Made by a program: the position numbers and the translations under genes. Below are positions 1 through 6,968 of a stretch of DNA of 64,000 bases, piece by piece. Under the pieces are notes generated by a model. It had not been told where the DNA came from and ran no database searches. It saw only the letters and a list, made by a program, of their open reading frames with translations. Origin of the DNA: Parabacteroides sp900760525 (GTDB lineage: Bacteria; Bacteroidota; Bacteroidia; Bacteroidales; Tannerellaceae); NCBI RefSeq assembly GCF_049860805.1, contig NZ_CP187555.1, positions 4,526,001 through 4,590,000 of the forward strand, in the 5' to 3' direction. Each line of letters begins with the position of its first letter. Within the stretch, counting starts at the first letter, position 1.

Positions 1-228
1 GCCTTGATCGGCAGGCAGGACGGTCGGTGGGTAGCCGGCATACGGTTCAAAAGCGGCATATCGGGACATTCTTTTAATCCCGGGCGTAAATGGGGCGAGT
101 TCGCTTCGCGGAATAATGCGCTGCTTTGGGTACTTGGCTGGATGTTGACCCGTGAAGAGGTTACCGGTGCCGCCCGTCATGCTGTATTGGTAAGAATAAA
201 CGATATCCGTCAGTTAAGACTTTTTTGA
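1..228 (+). CDS. C-terminal part of an early phage protein, possibly ParB-like
   Basis: The frame is already open at base 1, so the gene starts before the window. Only about 75 C-terminal residues are visible, ending in INDIRQLRLF. This type of ending, with a GHSFNPGRKWGEF segment before it, resembles the tail of ParB/Spo0J-type proteins of Bacteroidales phages, but no catalytic or HTH motif is in view. The stop codon lies 6 bases before the ATG of the next gene, so the two are probably cotranscribed in the early operon. The ParB idea is a guess from the C-terminus only. Confidence 0.5.
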   Translation, partial: ALIGRQDGRWVAGIRFKSGISGHSFNPGRKWGEFASRNNALLWVLGWMLTREEVTGAARHAVLVRINDIRQLRLF

Positions 229-233
229 CCGGT

Positions 234-848
234 ATGAAACGAGCGATAAGCGTCCGGGATATCCTGGACAAGAAATATGAGACTTTCCCCTTTGAGGGAA
301 AATGGCGTGATGCTTTCGATACACCGGAGCGTCAGGGTGTATGGTTCATCTGGGGTAACAGTGGCAACGGCAAGACATCATTCGTGATGCAGCTTTGCAA
401 GGAACTTTGCCGGTACGACCGTGTAGCGTTCAACTCTCTGGAAGAAGGAACCTGTCTGACGGTACAGAACAACCTGAAACGTTTTGGTATGGCAGAGGTA
501 AGCCGCCGGTTGTCGTTCATAAAAGAAGATATCCCGGCTCTGAAGGAACGGCTCCGTCGGCATAAAAGTTTCAATATCGTGGTGATCGACAGCATCCAGT
601 ACACACAGATGACCTACAAGGATTATATCCGGCTGAAGGAGGAGTTTTCCGACAAGCTTTTCATCTTTATCAGCCATGCCCGTGGAAAGAATCCGAAAGG
701 TGATGCCGCCACAAGCGTGATGTATGATGCCGATCTGAAGATCTGGGTGGAAGGCTACGTGGCATACAGCAAAGGTCGTTACCGTGGTGATACCGGACAG
801 TACACGATCTGGGAACTGGGAGCCTCAGAAGCTGGTTTGATAAAATAA
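234..848 (+). CDS. RecA-like P-loop ATPase of the phage early region
   Basis: The protein has a Walker A loop GNSGNGKTS at residues 41-49 and a Walker B strand FNIVVIDS near residue 115, followed by a sensor-like strand LFIFISHARG. This is the layout of small RecA/Sak4-like DNA ATPases. The position early in a Mu-like prophage would also suit a MuB-like transposition ATPase, but MuB hallmarks are not clear. The ATG at 234 is chosen over a TTG at 225 that lies inside the preceding stop region. Length about 204 residues. Role in replication or recombination is inferred. Confidence 0.75.
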   Translation: MKRAISVRDILDKKYETFPFEGKWRDAFDTPERQGVWFIWGNSGNGKTSFVMQLCKELCRYDRVAFNSLEEGTCLTVQNNLKRFGMAEVSRRLSFIKEDIPALKERLRRHKSFNIVVIDSIQYTQMTYKDYIRLKEEFSDKLFIFISHARGKNPKGDAATSVMYDADLKIWVEGYVAYSKGRYRGDTGQYTIWELGASEAGLIK

Positions 849-866
849 TTTGACAAGCATTAGTAT

Positions 867-1103
867 ATGAGCGAAATAGGAAAAATATTGACGATATGTC
901 CCCCTAAATACCTGGGTGGCAGAACCGATAAGGAATCGTTCGTAAGTACCGGTCACAAGTGTCCCTGTTGTGCCGGTAACGGTTGGCATTGGGGGATGGA
1001 TGAGAGGGGGCACGACCGGGAAAAAGCGACCTGTAACGTATGCGGTGGCAGCGGTGAGCTGACTGCGATCGTGAACGTGGAATGGAAACCATCTGAGCGA
1101 TAA
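867..1103 (+). CDS. Small DnaJ-type zinc-finger protein
   Basis: The 78-residue protein has two CxxCxGxG-like knuckles, CPCCAGNG and CNVCGGSG, about 30 residues apart, as in the zinc centre of DnaJ. No J domain is present. Such free-standing zinc ribbons are common in the early regions of Bacteroidales phages and have no firm function. A second, related protein lies at 4998-5213. It follows the ATPase gene by 18 bases in the same direction. Confidence 0.65.
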   Translation: MSEIGKILTICPPKYLGGRTDKESFVSTGHKCPCCAGNGWHWGMDERGHDREKATCNVCGGSGELTAIVNVEWKPSER

Positions 1104-1154
1104 AAATAATGATAACATACAGTATACAAGATTATTAATTAAAAAAGAAAGAAA

Positions 1155-1442
1155 ATGAAAACAGAAGAGAAGAAAGCAGCATTGTTTGAATTACAACAGA
1201 TTGCAAAGAAATACTCGGAGGAAAACGGTATAGACATTTTCATGATAGGAGCAATCAGTGAAAAGACAGCTTCGGGAGATATCGAACAGGATTGCTGCAT
1301 GTTCATAAATGGAACTCCCCGGCATATAATTGGAGGGTTGACCGGAGTTATCCGTGATAGTCCGAAAGTCGGTATGATTTTAGCTACTTCTTTAGCGGAA
1401 GCAGGTGTCAAAATTATCAGTTTTGATTTGTCCAAAAATTAG
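1155..1442 (+). CDS. Hypothetical early phage protein, 95 residues
   Basis: Not recognised. The start has an AG-rich leader (aaaaaagaaagaaa) directly before the ATG. The sequence has a charged N-terminal helix, then a beta-rich part with MIGAISEKTASGD, and a predicted alternating helix-strand C-terminus ending GVKIISFDLSKN. No signal peptide or membrane segment. It sits in the run of small plus-strand early genes. Confidence 0.6.
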   Translation: MKTEEKKAALFELQQIAKKYSEENGIDIFMIGAISEKTASGDIEQDCCMFINGTPRHIIGGLTGVIRDSPKVGMILATSLAEAGVKIISFDLSKN

Positions 1443-1466
1443 AATAACAATAATGAGTTTCAGATC

Positions 1467-1979
1467 ATGGAAGAAATAAGAAAAAAACTAAGCGAAAAAG
1501 ATCTTGACATCTTGCGTCAGGCAGTAACCGATAAAGGAGATATTCTCCTGGATGCTGACGACTACCATTACGGGGAGTTCGTGATCCCTTGCTGGGTAAA
1601 GATGTTTAATACCCCGGTAGAGCATCAGGTTTGCCGGGTGGTCCAGATCCGGAAAGAGATCGGCCAGTTCGGTTCCGATATGTTCTTTGTCCGTCATGCA
1701 GACGGTAGTCTTACGACATGGGAGAACCAGATGTTCCATAAGGTAAAGCCGGAATACATTCAGGAGATTGAGACGATCTACAACCTTCACGATGCGATTG
1801 AGATAGACGATGACGAACCCGGAAAGAGCATCGGTTACAACTACCAGGGTAATGAGGAATATATTACAGGGTTTATCATTCCATCGCCTTATCCGGCGGA
1901 TCATGTAACCCCCATGAAGAGAGTAAAGGCCGGTATCCGGCAGCGAATTGAAAGTATTATGAACCAATCAAACGATTGA
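1467..1979 (+). CDS. Hypothetical early phage protein, 170 residues
   Basis: Not recognised. The protein is acidic and mixed alpha/beta, with an IEIDDDEPGKS linker around residue 112. The stop codon TGA at 1977-1979 is one base before the next ATG, which points to translational coupling. No known motif is visible. Confidence 0.65.
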   Translation: MEEIRKKLSEKDLDILRQAVTDKGDILLDADDYHYGEFVIPCWVKMFNTPVEHQVCRVVQIRKEIGQFGSDMFFVRHADGSLTTWENQMFHKVKPEYIQEIETIYNLHDAIEIDDDEPGKSIGYNYQGNEEYITGFIIPSPYPADHVTPMKRVKAGIRQRIESIMNQSND

Positions 1980-1980
1980 T

Positions 1981-2277
1981 ATGAAAAGTAAATTGTACAT
2001 GGGGCTCGTAACGGTAAAAGCCAAGGCCCCGAAATATTATCGTCCGTCGGTAATGACATTTAAATTCGGTGTATTACTTGATAGCAAAGGCGATAAACTT
2101 TTGGAGAAAATCAAAGCGGATTACATAGGATACGTCAAGAACCAGTTAGAGATTCAGAATCCGACAATCAGCCTGGAATACAAAGCTGATATCACCTTGA
2201 CCCCGATATCCGGTTTTTCAGTGGATTACTATCAAATATCACAATCAAAAGTAAAAGACGATGGCAAACATATTTAA
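1981..2277 (+). CDS. Hypothetical early phage protein, 98 residues
   Basis: Not recognised. Beta-rich sequence (LYMGLVTVKAKAP, then alternating strands) with no catalytic motif. Its ATG follows the preceding stop directly and its 3' end overlaps the next gene by 17 bases, so it is a middle member of a tightly packed operon. Confidence 0.6.
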   Translation: MKSKLYMGLVTVKAKAPKYYRPSVMTFKFGVLLDSKGDKLLEKIKADYIGYVKNQLEIQNPTISLEYKADITLTPISGFSVDYYQISQSKVKDDGKHI

Positions 2278-2485
2278 ACGTTTTGAAGGACTTACGGTCC
2301 GGGTGCAGATCATAAACGGTATGGGACTCCCTATCGATCACCAAGGAGTGGTCGAGGTGGAAGAAGGCTGGGCGTTCCTTTATACGGGTAAGGGTGATGA
2401 TAAAAAATATAAAGTAGCGATCAATACGAATAAGAATAACGTCGTGTCGGTCGAGGTGATGGATCATAGAGGGTTCGAAATATGA
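2261..2485 (+). CDS. Hypothetical early phage protein, 74 residues
   Basis: Not recognised. Small beta-rich protein (VRVQIINGMGLPI, then GWAFLYTGKGDDKKYKV), possibly an SH3-like or OB-like barrel by pattern. It starts inside the previous gene and its stop overlaps the next start (ATGA). Confidence 0.6.
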   Translation: MANIFKRFEGLTVRVQIINGMGLPIDHQGVVEVEEGWAFLYTGKGDDKKYKVAINTNKNNVVSVEVMDHRGFEI

Positions 2486-2622
2486 AACGGTCGATAATAA
2501 CCTGCCAGGTATATTGCGACCTGGATCCGGCTCCTCTACGAGTCACAGAGATCTATGTTTTCGGTATTTTGGTATTCAGACGGAAGAACTACGTCAAAGG
2601 CCGCTACCATACTAAAAACTAA
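2482..2622 (+). CDS. Very small phage protein, 46 residues
   Basis: An ATG at 2482 overlaps the preceding TGA (ATGA) and opens a 46-codon frame ending TAA at 2620-2622. The core EIYVFGILVFRRKNYVKGRY resembles the core of the next small protein (EYRLFGILLCRKKYV), so the two are probably paralogues. This likeness and the start-stop overlap are the reasons for calling it. Function unknown. Confidence 0.5.
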   Translation: MKRSIITCQVYCDLDPAPLRVTEIYVFGILVFRRKNYVKGRYHTKN

Positions 2623-2640
2623 TTAAAGAAAGGAGTCAAA

Positions 2641-2790
2641 ATGATAACGATAACACTTACGGTTGAGACAAACGAAAATAATTATGTAACCGGTTCCACG
2701 GTAGAATACCGTTTGTTCGGTATTCTACTCTGTCGGAAAAAGTATGTATATCCACCTGAGGGTTATTATGGTGAATATATCACAACTTGA
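2641..2790 (+). CDS. Very small phage protein, 49 residues, paralogue of the preceding one
   Basis: A strong ribosome binding site (aaggag) precedes the ATG at 2641. The 49-residue product shares the FGIL-x-x-RKKYV core with the protein at 2482-2622. No known family. It ends at 2790 and overlaps the 3' end of a minus-strand gene by 11 bases. Confidence 0.5.
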   Translation: MITITLTVETNENNYVTGSTVEYRLFGILLCRKKYVYPPEGYYGEYITT

Positions 2791-2968
2791 TGTCAAATTG
2801 TCTCATGTTTTTTCTGATTTCGTCGCATTCTTTGTTGAATTGTTTGATAAGAATTGCATCGGAATGGCTACATATCCGTCCTTTCTGTCTGTCCTGAATT
2901 TCAGTCAGCTTTTTGTACAGGAGATACTGTTGAATCATGAGACGTTCAAAATCGCGATCATTAATCAT
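2780..2968 (-). CDS. Small helical protein, minus strand
   Basis: A 62-residue, highly charged, helical protein (MINDRDFERLMIQQYLLYKK...). It is preferred over the hydrophobic plus-strand frame in the same stretch because a Bacteroidota -7 element, TACTTTTG, lies on the minus strand at 3018-3011, about 45 bases before its ATG. It is transcribed against the rest of the early region. Function unknown; a regulator is possible from its position next to a divergent control region. Confidence 0.5.
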   Translation of the reverse strand: MINDRDFERLMIQQYLLYKKLTEIQDRQKGRICSHSDAILIKQFNKECDEIRKNMRQFDIKL

Positions 2969-3006
2969 AATGAAATTGAGTTTAGTTAGATGAATATTCG
3001 ATTGTC

Positions 3007-3068
3007 GCTACAAAAGTAGCAAACCTATCCCGGTCCGTGACGGATAGGGATAGGATATTTTAAAATAT
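3007..3068. promoter_or_regulatory. Divergent control region with three inverted repeats
   Basis: Between the minus gene at 2780-2968 and the plus gene at 3083 are GCTAC-AAAA-GTAGC (3007-3020), CCTATCC/GGATAGG (3024-3030 and 3042-3048) and the palindrome ATATTTTAAAATAT (3055-3068). The first contains the minus-strand -7 box. A strong aggagg ribosome binding site follows at 3070-3075. This looks like a promoter-operator region for both directions. Confidence 0.45.
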
Positions 3069-3082
3069 AGGAGGAAATAGAG

Positions 3083-3526
3083 ATGAAGATAATACAAATG
3101 ATCCCCAAACGTGGAATCGCAAAGCCGGAGAGTTACTCATCGTTCTACGGCCTTTTGAGGCTTCTTCCCGGCAGTGATAAAGATGCCCTGAAGGAGGAGA
3201 TCGTCTATCAGTTCACAGGCGGCAGGACACACAGTCTCCGTGAAATGTCACTGTCGGAATATAACGATGCCGTCAGTGCGATGGAAAAGTTGATCCCCCC
3301 CAGCACAGAACAGGAAGCGATGAAACAACTGAAGAAAAGACGTTCCGATGTGCTTCATCAAATGCAACTGTTGGGAGTCGATACGGCCGATTGGAAGAAA
3401 GTGGATGCCTTCTGCCGGGATCGTCGGATCGCGGGAAAGTGTTTCCGCCATTTGGACGACGAAGAATTATCTCAGCTTTTAAAAAAGCTCCGTGCGATCC
3501 GCCGGAAAAAAGAAGGAGAGGAATAA
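3083..3526 (+). CDS. GemA-like (DUF1018) regulatory protein
   Basis: The C-terminal half holds the pattern of the Mu GemA/gp16 family (DUF1018): LGVD...WKKVDAFCRDRRIAGK, then LDDEELSQLLKKLRAI. In phage Mu, GemA affects host gene expression and DNA supercoiling. Length 147 residues is normal for the family. A clear aggagg ribosome binding site precedes the ATG. It begins a new plus-strand run that goes on to 5213. Identification is by remembered pattern, so moderately sure. Confidence 0.65.
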   Translation: MKIIQMIPKRGIAKPESYSSFYGLLRLLPGSDKDALKEEIVYQFTGGRTHSLREMSLSEYNDAVSAMEKLIPPSTEQEAMKQLKKRRSDVLHQMQLLGVDTADWKKVDAFCRDRRIAGKCFRHLDDEELSQLLKKLRAIRRKKEGEE

Positions 3527-3528
3527 CG

Positions 3529-3819
3529 ATGGCACGATATATCCCCCTTCAGGACAAGCTGGACGAGATCAAGGAACAAGGCGTAAAACTCCGCCGGAGG
3601 TTGGACTATCTCAGCGGCGAACGGGATTTCCTTTGCGATATGCTGCTTACCCGACCGACCAAGGACATGGAGGCACAACGCCGCCTGCTTCAGGAATGGA
3701 ATGAGGAGATCGCCCATTTGGAGCGTTCGATTGACTATCTAAGGAACGAATATTCAAGACTGAAAGATCGGCAAAGTAATCAACTTAAAAACAACAAAAA
3801 ACAGATCAAAAAGCCATGA
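3529..3819 (+). CDS. Small coiled-coil phage protein
   Basis: The ATG at 3529 follows a good ribosome binding site (aaggagag), three bases after the previous stop. The 96-residue product is almost entirely heptad-patterned coiled coil with a lysine-rich tail (NNKKQIKKP). Function unknown. Confidence 0.65.
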   Translation: MARYIPLQDKLDEIKEQGVKLRRRLDYLSGERDFLCDMLLTRPTKDMEAQRRLLQEWNEEIAHLERSIDYLRNEYSRLKDRQSNQLKNNKKQIKKP

Positions 3820-4019
3820 ATGCAAAAGATCAGAAAAAATTATGCGAAGCCGGCTATTATATATTGCGCCGGAGCGATTATCCCCAGCCGCATATAAAAT
3901 TTAAAAGCGATGCTAATCCGGACAGTTGGAGAAGATATGGAGATAATTATCCTTCTAAAGCGGAAAGAGACAGAAGTATGAATCGGTTATTGAAGGATAA
4001 TAAAATAATAGAGGATTAA
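3816..4019 (+). CDS. Hypothetical phage protein, 67 residues
   Basis: Starts with ATGA overlap on the preceding stop, which supports coupling. Short basic protein with aromatic residues (CEAGYYILRRSDYPQPHIKF). No known family. Confidence 0.5.
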   Translation: MNAKDQKKLCEAGYYILRRSDYPQPHIKFKSDANPDSWRRYGDNYPSKAERDRSMNRLLKDNKIIED

Positions 4020-4078
4020 GATATGATGACATTAAATAAAGGACGTAAAATGTCAAACGAAAGAGAATAATCAAAAGT

Positions 4079-4333
4079 ATGAAATCCCATAGAGCCAGGG
4101 CATTAGTCAAAGAAATGGAGAAAGACTATAACGCCCACAATAAGATGATAAACTCGACGGTGGCCCACCAAGCGGTACAGGTTGCAGAAAAAGAGTTGAC
4201 AGAGAAAGCAATCGAGGCATACAAACAATGCTGCCAGTATTATGTAAATGGTGATTGCGAGTATGGGGAGATTTCTTCTCCTTGTAAAATGAAATGTTTA
4301 ACATGTGCTCAATTTATAAAGCACTTAAAATAA
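4079..4333 (+). CDS. Small cysteine-rich phage protein
   Basis: The 84-residue protein has an N-terminal helical half and a C-terminal half with seven cysteines (YKQCCQYYVNGDC, then CKMKCLTCAQF), which could bind a metal ion. Not recognised. It ends 10 bases before the next gene. Confidence 0.55.
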   Translation: MKSHRARALVKEMEKDYNAHNKMINSTVAHQAVQVAEKELTEKAIEAYKQCCQYYVNGDCEYGEISSPCKMKCLTCAQFIKHLK

Positions 4334-4343
4334 TTATAGAAGT

Positions 4344-4994
4344 ATGGACAAACAGGAATTATTAAAAAGCATGAGCGCCGATGAGCGCCGCCAGTTGTTG
4401 CGTGAATTACAGCAGCAGGACAAAGAAGAGCGTGAGGCCCGCCGTGATGCCTACGAGAGCCTTCGCGCAGAGTTTATGCAGGATGTAAAAAACAAGTTAT
4501 TACCGGTCGTGGAAGATGTCAAGGCTTTCCGGGATTGGATCGAGAAGGAAGCAGGCGCGTTCCGTGAGACGATGCGCGATTACGGCCGCCTTCGTCGTGA
4601 GGATCAGTCGAGTTTTACGATCGTGGACGGTGACATGAAAGTGGAAGTGAAAAGCAACAAGGTGAAGAGTTTCGACGAACGCGCCGATATGGCGGCTGAG
4701 CGTCTGGTGGATTACCTGAAGCGTTACGCCATGAGTCGCGAACTGGGTACGGACGATCCGATGTACCAGCTTGCCATGACGATGATCGAACGTAACCGTC
4801 AGGGTGACCTGGATTATAAGTCGGTCAGCAAACTGTACGAGTTGGAGGACCGTTTTGATGCCGAGTATACGGAGATTATGAATCTTTTCCGTGAGAGTAA
4901 CGTGGTCTACAAGACTGCCGTGAACTATTATTTCCACCGCCGTGATGCCAATGGCGTATGGCGCCGTGTCGAACCTTCTTTTTGCCGTTTGTAA
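4344..4994 (+). CDS. DUF3164-like phage protein
   Basis: The 216-residue protein begins with a coiled coil (DERRQLLRELQQQDKEER) and holds a central DGDMKVEVKSNKVKSFDER stretch followed by a helical domain. This matches the pattern of DUF3164, a family typical of the early region of Mu-like phages (DGRYKVQRAVQDRIxFDER in others). No enzymatic motif is seen. It lies next to a zinc-finger gene with a 3-base gap. Confidence 0.65.
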   Translation: MDKQELLKSMSADERRQLLRELQQQDKEEREARRDAYESLRAEFMQDVKNKLLPVVEDVKAFRDWIEKEAGAFRETMRDYGRLRREDQSSFTIVDGDMKVEVKSNKVKSFDERADMAAERLVDYLKRYAMSRELGTDDPMYQLAMTMIERNRQGDLDYKSVSKLYELEDRFDAEYTEIMNLFRESNVVYKTAVNYYFHRRDANGVWRRVEPSFCRL

Positions 4995-4997
4995 GGT

Positions 4998-5213
4998 ATG
5001 GAAGTGAGGAAGGACATTGCGCCGCATGTGATGGCGTGTAAGAAGTGCGAAGGTAAGGGCCGTGTGTTTTTTCCCGACCGTAACGGTAACGTGGTAGCTT
5101 CAAAGTGTCCGGTCTGCGAAGGCAGCGGCCGCGTAAAGGTCCAGAGCCGGGTCGTAACCCGGATCGAGCCTTTTGTCCCCGGCAAAGACGATACGGAACT
5201 GCTTACGATGTGA
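4998..5213 (+). CDS. Small DnaJ-type zinc-finger protein, second copy
   Basis: 71 residues with two zinc knuckles, CKKCEGKGR and CPVCEGSGR, the DnaJ CxxCxGxG pattern, without a J domain. It resembles the protein at 867-1103 in motif but not closely in sequence. It is the last gene before a strong terminator. Confidence 0.65.
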   Translation: MEVRKDIAPHVMACKKCEGKGRVFFPDRNGNVVASKCPVCEGSGRVKVQSRVVTRIEPFVPGKDDTELLTM

Positions 5214-5235
5214 TTTTGTTCAATATGTGAACAGA

Positions 5236-5271
5236 AAAAGACGCTACCCGGTGATTCAGGTGGCGTCTTTT
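5236..5271 (+). terminator. Intrinsic terminator of the early operon
   Basis: AAAAGACGCTACC pairs with GGTGGCGTCTTTT (13 bp, one G-T pair) around a 10-base loop and runs into TTTTG. It lies 23 bases after the zinc-finger gene. Confidence 0.85.
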
Positions 5272-5323
5272 GTTTTATAAGAGTCCCCAAAAGAGTAAAT
5301 TTGCCGTGAAATAACAACAGGCT

Positions 5324-5593
5324 ATGGCAAAAGGAAGAGACAAGACACTTATAGAGCTGCGTGACGAGGATCTTTTGCGCCGGTATTATTACTGGACGGA
5401 AGTTCAGCGTCTTCGTTTTGACGATACGTTGCGAATTTTGTCCCGGAAGGAGTTTTACATTTCGGAAGCACGTATCATGGCGATTATCCGTCAGAAATGC
5501 GACATGCTGAAAGATATTACCGTAAAGCCTGTTCCGAAAGTAAAGAAGCCCCGTCTTACTGCCACTCAGCTCTCCCTTTTTAAGGATGACTGA
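5324..5593 (+). CDS. Small phage protein with an HTH-like segment
   Basis: 89 residues. The part RKEFYISEARIMAIIRQKC looks like a helix-turn-helix pair, and the C-terminus is basic (VKKPRLTATQLSLFKDD). It follows the early terminator and its end overlaps the convergent tail terminator gene by 14 bases. A late-gene regulator is possible in this position, but no family is recognised. Confidence 0.55.
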   Translation: MAKGRDKTLIELRDEDLLRRYYYWTEVQRLRFDDTLRILSRKEFYISEARIMAIIRQKCDMLKDITVKPVPKVKKPRLTATQLSLFKDD

Positions 5594-6068
5594 TCCTACG
5601 AAGGAAATCATTCGCTACCTTGCCCTGCATGGCCGACTCATCATGTACGGAGAACGAGAAAGCCGTTTCATAAACCTTAATATTTCCCGGCAGAGCATAA
5701 TCCCGGCTTTTAACCCTCAGAAGCGGACTGGAGTTTCCGGTACACCGGAACTCCTGAAGCGTACGGTACAACTCGGTTGCCATTTCCTGACGTTCACGAA
5801 CTTTTTCATACGTTCCGGAGGTGTAGTGCGTGTCGTCGTAGCAATCGATGGCCAGACGTACGACGATCATCGACTCGCTTTTCTGTGCCCCCATTCCGAG
5901 GTCTTTCCAATCGGAATCGGTATATCCTATGAGGACAGCAGGGAAAGTGACCGGGTAGGTGTCCATATCCTCGCGCCCTTCCAGTTGTCCGTAGTCCTCG
6001 TCGATCATCGACAATCCTGGCATAGCCTCTGCGATCCTTTCCATGATCGCGATAAAAATATCTCCCAT
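5580..6068 (-). CDS. Probable phage tail terminator / head-tail completion protein
   Basis: The 162-residue protein has the layout of small neck/tail terminator proteins: N-terminal helix, then alternating strands (VTFPAVLIGYTDSDW, SMIVVRLAIDCYDD), a helix with RERQEMATELYRTL, and a final strand pair. It is last in the minus-strand head operon, directly after the gpG-like gene (5-base gap), the normal place for this function. Assigned mostly from fold pattern and position. Confidence 0.55.
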   Translation of the reverse strand: MGDIFIAIMERIAEAMPGLSMIDEDYGQLEGREDMDTYPVTFPAVLIGYTDSDWKDLGMGAQKSESMIVVRLAIDCYDDTHYTSGTYEKVRERQEMATELYRTLQEFRCTGNSSPLLRVKSRDYALPGNIKVYETAFSFSVHDESAMQGKVANDFLRRISHP

Positions 6069-6073
6069 AGCGA

Positions 6074-6685
6074 TTATAAATTAAGAATGTTGTTAAGTTC
6101 GTTTTCTATTTTGTCCCGGATCTTCCCTGTGAGTTCCTCGCTTTCGCCCAGGAACTGACGCTGCGGCATCCGAATCTTGCTTTTCTTTGTCAGGGCGAAC
6201 CGTTTCCAGAAATCCGCCTTCGGGTTTACAGGAGTAACGGCTTTAGCCTTCTTCGTGCGTTTCATCGGCCCTTTAACGGCTTTTCTTTCCTTGCCTGATG
6301 CCAGGTAGAACATTTTCCAAGCGTGGCCCCTCATGCGATTTGTGACGGGTATCGTGCCACCCCAGTTATGGATCGGAGCATATATGAGATCGTTGGATAC
6401 CTTGACACGATAATCCGACGGTACGTATTTGGTGGAGTCAAAAAGATGGTTGTGCCCGGAAAGCAGCGTACTATAATTGTTTGCTGCTCCGGTACCGCCC
6501 ATAAGAAGCCTTCGTGACTTCTGCCAGGGATGCAGTCCCCGGTTTACGAACCCGCCCCGTCGGAAGTTATCCTGGAAATGATCCTTCGCCATACGTCCGA
6601 CCATTACGGGGAGCCTGCGTTTTTGGAGTTCGTCGATCTCTTTTTGTTTGCTTTTTATTATTAAAAGAAATTCTTTCGTATCCAT
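6074..6685 (-). CDS. Phage virion morphogenesis protein (Mu gpG / tail completion S family)
   Basis: The 203-residue protein shows the family pattern: basic helix near the start (HFQDNFRRGGF), a W-x-K-S-R-R segment, central YAPIHNWGG, and the C-terminal MPQRQFLGESEEL motif. Members act in head-tail joining. The final helix ends in a run of hydrophobic residues. It sits between the MuF gene and the tail terminator; in Mu the gpG gene also follows F. Confidence 0.8.
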   Translation of the reverse strand: MDTKEFLLIIKSKQKEIDELQKRRLPVMVGRMAKDHFQDNFRRGGFVNRGLHPWQKSRRLLMGGTGAANNYSTLLSGHNHLFDSTKYVPSDYRVKVSNDLIYAPIHNWGGTIPVTNRMRGHAWKMFYLASGKERKAVKGPMKRTKKAKAVTPVNPKADFWKRFALTKKSKIRMPQRQFLGESEELTGKIRDKIENELNNILNL

Positions 6686-6708
6686 ATCATTTATGTTTAA
6701 AAAGTTAT

Positions 6709-6716
6709 TACATTTG
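6709..6716 (+). promoter_or_regulatory. Bacteroidota -7 promoter element
   Basis: TACATTTG fits the TAnnTTTG consensus and lies 18 bases before the ATG at 6735. No good -33 TTTG is visible. It would give the small gene at 6735 its own plus-strand promoter inside a minus-strand operon. Confidence 0.4.
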
Positions 6717-6734
6717 CGTCAAAGTTCAATCATT

Positions 6735-6968
6735 ATGAATATTCCCCGGCAAGTATCGGTATTTGCGAACAAGAATGGCTTTAATTCCATTGTTCTGTCA
6801 GAGAGCTCCGAACAGGAAAGCATCTATTCCGTCGGTTGTATTGACGAGAATGGGTTCGAGCTACCTGTCGGTCTTCCTACCTTTGTTCTATTTGACGGAC
6901 ATGCCTGCCGCCTGATAGATGGAGAGGAAGGGCTTGCGCTTTCTTCTCGTTTATTTGGTAACGAATAG
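6735..6968 (+). CDS. Small acidic protein facing the MuF-toxin gene (candidate immunity protein)
   Basis: 77 residues, about eleven acidic and four basic side chains, beta-rich, without signal peptide or membrane segment. It is the only plus-strand gene inside a minus-strand head operon. It has its own -7 box, and its last 18 bases overlap the 3' end of the gene for the MuF protein with a toxin domain. MuF toxins are usually paired with a neighbouring immunity gene, and an acidic, separately promoted gene here suits that role. The role is inferred from position only; no family is recognised. Confidence 0.5.
   Translation: MNIPRQVSVFANKNGFNSIVLSESSEQESIYSVGCIDENGFELPVGLPTFVLFDGHACRLIDGEEGLALSSRLFGNE

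Noticed and set aside
2744..2989. 81-codon hydrophobic plus-strand frame
   Set aside because: The minus-strand frame here has a better protein composition and a TAnnTTTG promoter; the plus frame also begins inside another gene.
5586..6158. 190-codon plus-strand frame
   Set aside because: It lies opposite the recognisable tail terminator and gpG-like genes and has no protein-like pattern.
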